Assembly (NCBI GenBank): GCA_016703265.1
Contig: JADJCK010000012.1
Coordinates: 1 to 64,000 of the forward strand
From: a bacterium
Lineage (GTDB): Bacteria; Krumholzibacteriota; Krumholzibacteriia; LZORAL124-64-63
DNA length: 64,000 nucleotides
Direction of reading: 5' to 3'
Shown here: positions 56,570-64,000 of the stretch, in pieces
Layout of the letters: the number at the start of each line of letters is the position of its first letter
Position numbering within the stretch: position 1 is the first letter of the stretch
Notes under the pieces: generated by a model
What the model was told of the DNA's origin: nothing
The model's input: the letters and a program-made list of their open reading frames with translations, nothing else
The model's database searches: none
Made by a program: the position numbers and the translations under genes

Positions 56570-57418
56570 ATGAAGATGGCGGTCATCGGCGGCGGCACCA
56601 TGGGCAACGGCATCGCCCATGTGTTCGCCCAGAACGGTCACGACGTGACCCTGATCGATGTCAAGGCGGAGTTCGCGGAGCGCGCCCTCAGGACGATCGA
56701 AGGCAACCTCATGCGCCAGGTGAAGAAGGAGGCCATCAGCGAAGCGGACGCGAAGGCCACCCTCGGCCGCCTGAAGACGGCCACCGACCTGAAGGCTGCA
56801 GCCGGCAGCGCGCTGGTCGTCGAGGCGGTCTTCGAGAGCTTCCCGGTCAAGAAGGAGATCTTCACGGCGCTGGATGCCGCCTGCGGTCCGGAAGCGGTCC
56901 TGGCCACGAACACCTCGAGCATCTCGGTGACGAAGATCGGGGCGGTGACGAAGCGCGCCGACAAGGTCATCGGCATGCACTTCATGAATCCCGTGCCGGT
57001 GATGAAGCTGGTGGAGATCATCTGCGGCCAGGCCACCAGCCCGGCCACGCTGGAGTTCGTGACGAAGACCTCGCAGGAGCTGGGCAAGATCCCGGTGACG
57101 GTGCAGGACTACCCGGGCTTCATCAGCAACCGCGTGCTCATGCCGATGATCAACGAGGCGGTCTACTGCCTGATGGAGGGCGTGGCCGAGCGTGACGCCA
57201 TCGACAGCGTCATGAAGCTGGGCATGGCCCACCCGATGGGGCCGCTGACCCTGGCCGACTTCATCGGCCTGGATATCTGCCTGGACATCATGAACGTGCT
57301 TTACGAAGGCTTCGGCGACAGCAAGTACCGGCCCTGCCCGCTGCTGAAGCGGATGGTCGATGCGGGCTACCTGGGTCGCAAGAGCGGCCGCGGCTTCTAC
57401 GAGTACGAGCAGAAATAG
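56570..57418 (+). CDS. hbd: 3-hydroxybutyryl-CoA (3-hydroxyacyl-CoA) dehydrogenase
   Basis: NAD-dependent oxidation of 3-hydroxyacyl-CoA to the 3-keto form. 282 residues, standard for the stand-alone enzyme. The Rossmann motif is MAVIGGGTMGNGIAHVFAQ (about 3-21). The region VIGMHFMNPVPVMKLVEII carries the catalytic His (about 137), paired with a Glu in LVEII. DYPGFISNRVLMPMINEA and LADFIGLDICLDIM complete the C-terminal helical domain. It lies between thiolase and the second acyl-CoA dehydrogenase. Confidence 0.96.
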   Translation: MKMAVIGGGTMGNGIAHVFAQNGHDVTLIDVKAEFAERALRTIEGNLMRQVKKEAISEADAKATLGRLKTATDLKAAAGSALVVEAVFESFPVKKEIFTALDAACGPEAVLATNTSSISVTKIGAVTKRADKVIGMHFMNPVPVMKLVEIICGQATSPATLEFVTKTSQELGKIPVTVQDYPGFISNRVLMPMINEAVYCLMEGVAERDAIDSVMKLGMAHPMGPLTLADFIGLDICLDIMNVLYEGFGDSKYRPCPLLKRMVDAGYLGRKSGRGFYEYEQK

Positions 57419-57478
57419 GCTGGACGCCGGAGCCTGTGACCAGCGGGCGGCCGGCGTTCCCAACCCCGGGAGACTCCC

Positions 57479-58621
<1,143 letters not shown>

Positions 58622-58630
58622 GATCCAGGA

Positions 58631-58658
58631 GCGAGGGCGGCCGCCCGGTCGCCCTCGC
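58631..58658 (+). terminator. Hairpin after the second acyl-CoA dehydrogenase (possible terminator)
   Basis: GCGAGGGCG (58631-58639) pairs perfectly with CGCCCTCGC (58650-58658) around a 10-base loop. There is no T-run, so termination is uncertain. It lies 10 bases past the stop. Confidence 0.4.
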
Positions 58659-58738
58659 CGTCTGCCCGGGGCATGCAGCCCCGTGTCCGCGGGGGCACCC
58701 GACGCTCCCCGCCCGCGCCCAACCCGCAGGAGTCCGGC

Positions 58739-61700
58739 ATGTCCCCGTTCCGACCCCGTCTTGTGCGGCCCTTGCGGCTGCTGTCGATGCTCGCCCTGGT
58801 CCTGATGCCGGTGGCGGCCTGGGCCGCGCCCGCTGCTGCGCCGGTGGCCACGCCGCTCAACAGCGGGTTGGCGGCACTCGACCCGGCAGCGCTGTTCGCC
58901 GGCGCCGTCTTCGACCCGGCCGTGCCCACGTTGCGCGAGGTCACCGGCGTCGAGCCGGCCGAACGGCCCCTGCGCCCGGACGAGGTGCTGGCCTGGTTCA
59001 AGGCGCTCGATGACGCCTCGCCGCGGGCGAAGCTGATGGAGTTCGGCCGCACGTTCGAAGGGCGCCCGCTGGTGCTGCTCGCGGTTTCCGACCCGGCGAC
59101 CATCGAACGGCTGGAGGACTTCCGGCGCGGGCACGTGGCGCGCCTGGATTCGCGCGCGGATGCGCCAGCGGTCCCGGCAGCCGACGCCAAGGCCGTGGCG
59201 ATGCTGGCCTACGGCATCCACGGCGACGAACTCAGCAGCACCGACGCCGCCTGCGCGCTGGCCTGGTGGCTCGTTGCGGGCACTGACGCCAGGGCCGAGG
59301 CGCTGCGCCGCGACCTCGTCATCCTCATCGACCCCTGCGAGAACCCGGACGGCCGCGCCCGCTACCTGGCGCAGGTGGGCTCGTTCGCGCACCAGTCGGC
59401 CAATCCCGACCAGGACGACCTCTCGCACACCGGCGTCTGGCCCTGGGGGCGCGGCAACCACTACCTGTTCGACCTGAACCGTGACTGGATCCCGATGCGC
59501 CTGCCCGAGAGCGCGCGGGCGCGCGAAGTGGCTGCCTGGCTGCCGCAGCTGCTCGTCGACAGCCACGAGATGGGCTCGGACTCGAGCTACCTGTTCCCGC
59601 CGGCGCGTCATCCGTTCAATCCGCTCCGGCCGCTGACCGTGAAGAAGTGGGAGCGGGCGTTCTCGGACGAGCAGGCGCACGCGCTCGACGTGCGGGGCTA
59701 TCCCTACTTCTCGGGCGAGTGGAACGAGGAGTTCTTCCCCGGCTACGGCTCGTCGTGGGCGGCCTACCACGGCGGCATCGGCATCCTCTACGAGATGTCG
59801 CGCACGACCGGCACCCTGGTTCGCAAGCACGACGGCACCGAACGCACGTTCGCGCAGGCCGTCGAGCACCAGGTCATTTCCACGCTGGCGAATCTCGAGT
59901 CGTTGCGCTCGCGCAAGCTGGAGATCCTGGCCGACCACCGCGCCGCGCGCGCCGAAGCGGTCGCGCTGGGACGGCAAGGCGCGCAACGTGCCTGGATCTT
60001 CACGCCCGACGCGCGCCACCCCGGCCGCCTGCCCGAACTGGCGATGATCCTCGCTGCACAGGGCATCGAGGTGCAGGTGCTGGACGGTGAAAAGACCATC
60101 AAGGCGACGGCCACCGACGCGCGCACCGGACAGCGTGACGCGCGCGAACTGCCGCCCGGCTCGCTGCTCGTGCGACTGGACCAGCCCGCCGGCCTGCTGG
60201 CGCGCGCCGTGCTGGACCCGCACGTGCCCATGGACGCGGCCTTCTTCCGCGACGAGCGCGAGTACCTGGAGAAGGAGAAGGGCAGCCGGCTCTACGACAC
60301 CACCGCCTGGTCGCTGCCGCTGCTGCGCGGCGTGCCGGCCGCCTGGACCGGCAGCGTGCCTGCCGGCGACTGGCGGCCGTGGACGGCGGAAGATGCGGTG
60401 ATGCCGACACCGGCAGGCGCGCCGGCCGGCAACTGGGTCTCACTCATCATCGACGGCGACCCCGACGAGAACAGCCGCGTGCTGGCCGAACTGCTGCAGT
60501 CGGGCGTGACGGTGCGCGCCGCCCGCAAGCCGTTCACCATCGAGGGTCGCAGCTATGCCGCCGGCGCGCTGGTGATCCGGCGCGAGGGCAACCTGCCGGA
60601 CCTCGACGCGGTGCTGGCGAAGCTCGTGAACCGGGCGCCGATGCAGGCCGTCGGCACCTCGCGCGTGGAGGCGGGGCCCGACCTGGGCGGCTCCGAATTC
60701 GACGTGCTGGTCGCGCCGCGCGTCGGCGTGCTGGCCGGCATGCCGATCGCGTCCGACGACTACGGCCACGTCTGGCACCTGTTCGACCAGGAACTGGGCT
60801 TGCGCTTCAGCAGCCTCGATGCCGGCCGGTTCGCGCGCGTCGACCTGTCGCGCTACAACGTGCTGGTCTTCCCGCCGGTGATGGGCGGCGTCGGCATGTA
60901 CCGACAGGTGCTGGGCCAGGGCGGCCTGCAGCGCCTGCGGCAGTGGATCGAGGCCGGCGGCACCGCGATCGGCCTCGACGGCGGGGCGCGCCTGCTGGCC
61001 GACTCGACGCTGACCTTGACGGCCAGCCGGTTCCGGGAGCAGGCTCTCGAACTGCATCCCTCGCCGGTGTGGTCCATTCCCGCCGCGATGGTCGAGCAGG
61101 CCGGGCGTACGGCGGCCACCGGCCTGCGGGTGGCGGCGACGCCGAAGCCCGGCCCCGAGATGGCGGCCCCGGCGCCCGACCCGACCGGCAGGCGCGCCTC
61201 GCCCTATGACGTGGCGCCGCTGCTGGGCCCGGGCGCCGCGCCGTTCGCGGCGGGCGTGGATCAGGGCACGGCCCTGGGCGGCGTGCCGAAGCGCATGGAC
61301 GAGTGGCTGCAGGATGCGCTGGCGGCAGGTCGCAAGGGTCCGGAGGCGGAAGACCGCGCACGGGCCGACGAACGCCTGCGCCGGTTCATGCCGCAGGGGG
61401 CGTTGCTGCGCGCCCAGGTGGACCCCGAGGAGTGGCTGGGCTTCGGGCTGGACAGCGAGATCACCGTCTGGTTCGGGGCCGACGACGCGCTGCTGGCTGC
61501 GCCCCCGGCGACGGTGGCGGCGCGGTTCGCGGATATCGACCAGTTGCACCTGGGCGGCCTGCTGTGGCCGGAAGGCGCGGCGCGGTTGGCACGCACCGCC
61601 TACGCGACGCGCGAGAACGTCGGGCGCGGGCAGGTCATCCTGTTCGCCGGTCCGCCGGCCTGGCGGCGCTGGATGCGGGACAGCGAACGGCTGCTGGTGA

Positions 61701-61753
61701 ACGCCGTGCTGCTGGGGCCGGGGCTGGGGACGCGCTGGTCCACGGCCTGGTAG
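58739..61753 (+). CDS. Large secreted M14-family metallocarboxypeptidase
   Basis: 1004 residues from ATG 58739 (CAGGAG upstream), signal peptide LLSMLALVLMPVAAWAAP. The M14 domain (about 90-370) has zinc ligands in YGIHGDELSSTDAACAL (His about 160, Glu about 163) and LVDSHEMGSDSSYLFPP (His about 276), with the catalytic Glu in GILYEMSRTTG (about 351). The remaining 600 residues include a DJ-1/GATase1-like region (LVFPPVMGG, IEAGGTAIGLDGGARLL) found in this long subfamily. Substrate unknown; peptidoglycan or protein C-termini are both possible. It interrupts the beta-oxidation genes. Confidence 0.92.
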   Translation: MSPFRPRLVRPLRLLSMLALVLMPVAAWAAPAAAPVATPLNSGLAALDPAALFAGAVFDPAVPTLREVTGVEPAERPLRPDEVLAWFKALDDASPRAKLMEFGRTFEGRPLVLLAVSDPATIERLEDFRRGHVARLDSRADAPAVPAADAKAVAMLAYGIHGDELSSTDAACALAWWLVAGTDARAEALRRDLVILIDPCENPDGRARYLAQVGSFAHQSANPDQDDLSHTGVWPWGRGNHYLFDLNRDWIPMRLPESARAREVAAWLPQLLVDSHEMGSDSSYLFPPARHPFNPLRPLTVKKWERAFSDEQAHALDVRGYPYFSGEWNEEFFPGYGSSWAAYHGGIGILYEMSRTTGTLVRKHDGTERTFAQAVEHQVISTLANLESLRSRKLEILADHRAARAEAVALGRQGAQRAWIFTPDARHPGRLPELAMILAAQGIEVQVLDGEKTIKATATDARTGQRDARELPPGSLLVRLDQPAGLLARAVLDPHVPMDAAFFRDEREYLEKEKGSRLYDTTAWSLPLLRGVPAAWTGSVPAGDWRPWTAEDAVMPTPAGAPAGNWVSLIIDGDPDENSRVLAELLQSGVTVRAARKPFTIEGRSYAAGALVIRREGNLPDLDAVLAKLVNRAPMQAVGTSRVEAGPDLGGSEFDVLVAPRVGVLAGMPIASDDYGHVWHLFDQELGLRFSSLDAGRFARVDLSRYNVLVFPPVMGGVGMYRQVLGQGGLQRLRQWIEAGGTAIGLDGGARLLADSTLTLTASRFREQALELHPSPVWSIPAAMVEQAGRTAATGLRVAATPKPGPEMAAPAPDPTGRRASPYDVAPLLGPGAAPFAAGVDQGTALGGVPKRMDEWLQDALAAGRKGPEAEDRARADERLRRFMPQGALLRAQVDPEEWLGFGLDSEITVWFGADDALLAAPPATVAARFADIDQLHLGGLLWPEGAARLARTAYATRENVGRGQVILFAGPPAWRRWMRDSERLLVNAVLLGPGLGTRWSTAW

Positions 61754-61823
61754 GGTCTGGGCCAAGGGAAGGGAAGGGGACGGCTGCGGGCCGCCGCCGA
61801 AGTCGACACACCGGGAGTGACAG

Positions 61824-62966
61824 ATGGATTTCGAGCTCAGCGAGAACCAGACGATGTTCCGCGACATGGTGCGCGACTTCACGCGCCAGCACATCGCGCC
61901 CATCGCGCATCGCATGGATGTCGAGGGCGACATGCCCGAGACGCTGCTGGCAGCCCTGCGCGAAGCGGGCTTCTTCGGCCTGACCTTTCCCGAAGCCTAC
62001 GGCGGCCTCGGCGTCGACACGCTGACCTACGGGCTGGTCGTCGAGGAACTCTCGAAGGCCAGTGCGGGCGTCAGTGTCATGCTGACGGTGCACAACAGCG
62101 TGGGTTCCTACCCGGTGGCGCTGTTCGGCACCGACGAAGTGAAGCGGCAGTTCCTGCCGCGCATGGCCGCCGGCGAGATCGCCGCGTTCTGCGTGACCGA
62201 GGCCGGCGCCGGGTCCGACGCCTCTGCGCTGGCCGCGACGGCCCGCCGCGACGGGGACCACTACGTGCTGAACGGAGCCAAGTCGTTCGTCACGAACGGC
62301 GCGCGCGCCGCCTTCTACGTGATCCTCGCCCGCGAGCCGGGCACGCACGGAAACAAGGGAACGCACGCATTCCTGGTCGAACGCGACACTCCCGGGCTTT
62401 CCGTGGCGAAGAAGGAAGACAAGATGGGCCTGCGTGCGTCCGACACGGCGGTCATCGCCCTGGACGACGCGCGGGTGCCGGCTTCGCACCGGCTGGGAGA
62501 GGAAGGCGCCGGCCTGCGTGTGGCGCTGACGGCGCTGGACGGCGGCCGCATCGGCATCGCGTTCCAGGCCCTGGGCATCGGCCAGGCCTGCCTCGACGCG
62601 TCCATCGCCTACGCCAAGGTGCGCGAGCAGTTCGGGCAGTCCCTGGCCTCGCAGCCGGTCATCGCCCACAAGATCGCCGACATGGGCACGGAACTGGAAG
62701 CGGCGCGCCTGTTGTCGTACCACGCCGCCTGGCTGAAGGACAACGGCCGCCCGCACACGCGCGAGGCGGCCATGGCGAAATTGATGGCAAGCGAGGCGGC
62801 GGGCCGCGCCGCCGATGCCGCCGTTCAGATCCACGGCGGTTACGGATTCTGCAAGGAATACGATGTCGAGCGCTACTACCGCGATGTCCGCGTCACGCGC
62901 ATCTACGAAGGTACCAGCGAGATCCAGCGCCTGGTGATCGCGAGGAAGCTGCTGGCCGGGCAGTAG
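61824..62966 (+). CDS. Acyl-CoA dehydrogenase (third)
   Basis: 380 residues from ATG 61824 (MDFELSENQTMFRDMVRDFT). Standard motifs are FCVTEAGAGSDASALAATAR, SFVTNGARAAFYVILA, REQFGQSLASQPVIAHKIAD, IHGGYGFCKEYDVERYYRDV and YEGTSEIQRLVIARKLL with the probable catalytic Glu. It differs enough from the other two in the substrate loop (VMLTVHNSVGSYPVALFG) that a different chain length is plausible. It lies 70 bases after the M14 gene. Confidence 0.95.
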   Translation: MDFELSENQTMFRDMVRDFTRQHIAPIAHRMDVEGDMPETLLAALREAGFFGLTFPEAYGGLGVDTLTYGLVVEELSKASAGVSVMLTVHNSVGSYPVALFGTDEVKRQFLPRMAAGEIAAFCVTEAGAGSDASALAATARRDGDHYVLNGAKSFVTNGARAAFYVILAREPGTHGNKGTHAFLVERDTPGLSVAKKEDKMGLRASDTAVIALDDARVPASHRLGEEGAGLRVALTALDGGRIGIAFQALGIGQACLDASIAYAKVREQFGQSLASQPVIAHKIADMGTELEAARLLSYHAAWLKDNGRPHTREAAMAKLMASEAAGRAADAAVQIHGGYGFCKEYDVERYYRDVRVTRIYEGTSEIQRLVIARKLLAGQ

Positions 62967-63005
62967 ACGCTTGATGCGGTACGATGTCCGGCCGGAGGCA
63001 CAGTC

Positions 63006-64000
63006 TCAGCGGGCCAGGACCAGTTTCCTGGCGCTCGACCCGCCCGACGCCTCCAGGCGGGCCAGGTAGACGCCACTGGGCAGCGCCTTGGCATCGTCCC
63101 CGCGGCCGTCCCACGTGGCGGCATGGTCGCCGGCATCAAGGATGCCGCGCACCAGCGTGCGCACGCAGTGCCCGGCGACGTCATGCACGGACAAGGTGAC
63201 CACCCCGGCCACCGGTACAAAGAACGGGATCCGCGTCTGCGGATTGAACGGGTTGGGCAGGTTCTGGCCGAGTCGCGGCCGCAGCCCGGGAACCGGTCCG
63301 GTCCCGCTGGTCGTCGGCACGATGCGGTAGATGTTCCCGCCGCCATGGTCGAGGACATAGAGCTCGCCGGCGGCATCCCTGCCGAACGAAGAGATCGATG
63401 TATAGCCGCCGGCCGGGGTGAGCGCGGTGGTCAATTCCGTGACCGAGGCCAGCCCGCCGGCAGCCGTCCAGCGCAGTCCCCAGATCTGGCGACTGCAGTA
63501 GTCCGCGAACAGGTAGGTGCCCTGCAGCGACGGGATGGCGGCGCCGCGATAGACGTAGCCGCCCGAAACCGAGCAGCGGAACGGGTCGCCGCCGTGCTCG
63601 TACTGGTGGACCGGCAGCGTGAGCGAGCCGGTGTTGCAGTTCGTGGCCGGGTTGTAGCAGACGTTGCCTTCCATGCGCCGCCACCCGTAGTTGACGCCGG
63701 CGGCGCCCGCCGCCACGACATCGATCTCCTCCCACACATTCTGGCCCACATCGGCGATATAGAGGTCGCCTGTTGCAGTGTCGAACGTGAAGCACCACGG
63801 ATTGCGCAGGCCGAGTGCCCAGATCTCGTCGAGGGGCGCGCTGCCGATGAACGGATTGCCTGCCGCCGGCACATAGCCCGGCCCCGAGACATCGAGCCGC
63901 AGCAGCTTGCCCAGCAGCGTGGCGCCGTCCTGCGCGCGGTTGCCCGGATCGCCGCCGCTGCCGCCGTCCCCGAGGCCGAAGTAGAGCATGCCGTCGAGGC
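63006..64000 (-). CDS. Glucose/sorbosone dehydrogenase-like secreted protein, partial, with FlgD-like C-terminus
   Basis: The gene runs off the right edge; only the C-terminal 331 codons are present. The beta-propeller repeats match the PQQ-dependent soluble glucose dehydrogenase family: LYFGLGDGGSGGDPGNRAQD, LLGKLLRLDV, EIWALGLRNPWCFTFD, GDLYIADVGQNVWEEIDVV, then GVNYGWRRMEGNVCYNP. Cys pairs (NVCYNPATNCN) may form disulfides. The C-terminal 90 residues are a FlgD-like domain (GQNLPNPFNPQTRIPFFV, WDGRGDDAKALPSGVYLARL, final KLVLAR). Such propellers oxidise sugars with PQQ, but many homologues lack proven activity. Confidence 0.9.
   Translation of the reverse strand, partial: LDGMLYFGLGDGGSGGDPGNRAQDGATLLGKLLRLDVSGPGYVPAAGNPFIGSAPLDEIWALGLRNPWCFTFDTATGDLYIADVGQNVWEEIDVVAAGAAGVNYGWRRMEGNVCYNPATNCNTGSLTLPVHQYEHGGDPFRCSVSGGYVYRGAAIPSLQGTYLFADYCSRQIWGLRWTAAGGLASVTELTTALTPAGGYTSISSFGRDAAGELYVLDHGGGNIYRIVPTTSGTGPVPGLRPRLGQNLPNPFNPQTRIPFFVPVAGVVTLSVHDVAGHCVRTLVRGILDAGDHAATWDGRGDDAKALPSGVYLARLEASGGSSARKLVLAR

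Overview
The window is a stretch of a high-GC bacterial chromosome with almost no non-coding space and no mobile elements, CRISPR arrays or phage genes. Several features point to a Gram-negative (diderm) cell: a BamA/TamA-type barrel next to a TamB-like protein, a site-2 protease (RseP), and an outer-membrane-type barrel protein beside zinc transporter genes. Three secreted enzymes end in a FlgD-like C-terminal domain (PNPFNP..., Y-D-L/M-R-G, a W-D-G-R-D/G turn, final L-x-R). That domain is typical of FCB-related lineages such as Krumholzibacteriota, Eisenbacteria and Latescibacteria. The phylum is an inference; no 16S gene is present.

Region 1 (1-13,040, all +) is a housekeeping block. It runs hrcA-grpE-dnaJ (heat shock), rsmE, yqeY, cvpA, mutS2, then dnaG-rpoD, two tRNAs (CAT and CAC anticodons), a zinc-ribbon/HTH/RNase HI trio and the RNase P RNA. 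Region 2 (13,118-28,153, all +) continues with recJ-rel-dtd-maf-mtnA, joined mostly by 4-base start/stop overlaps. It then has rplM-rpsI, rpsB-tsf with a structured leader and a strong terminator, and the pyrH-frr-uppS-cdsA-dxr-rseP row. Region 3 (28,187-37,465) is envelope and repair: a small membrane protein on the minus strand, the barrel assembly pair, and a PcrA/UvrD helicase. Region 4 (37,497-43,480, minus) holds a zinc-uptake-like cluster lacking its ATPase, a secreted M1 peptidase and a DUF2007-type protein. Region 5 (43,722-53,895, mixed strands) is accessory: an LTA4-hydrolase-like peptidase, a PfkB kinase, a C2-like secreted protein, a 1260-residue subtilase, TcdA, an oxidoreductase and a lamin-tail protein. 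Region 6 (54,124-64,000) is fatty acid/butyrate-type beta-oxidation (three acyl-CoA dehydrogenases, thiolase, 3-hydroxyacyl-CoA dehydrogenase) interrupted by a large secreted M14 peptidase. It ends in a partial sugar-dehydrogenase-like protein on the minus strand.

Five genes are broken by frame changes: hrcA, mutS2, dnaG and the two M1 peptidases. Most can be repaired by adding or removing one base in a short G/C run, which suggests draft-assembly error. dnaG additionally seems to lack about 90 residues. The most interesting unexplained signals are a shared C-terminal motif (S-[WF]-G-x-[IV]-K-A-x-Y-R) on two otherwise unrelated secreted proteins, the long hairpins in front of rpsB, the ATPase-less zinc cluster with a His-rich peptide, and an in-frame 15-bp repeat of possible TTG starts at the front of the barrel-assembly gene.
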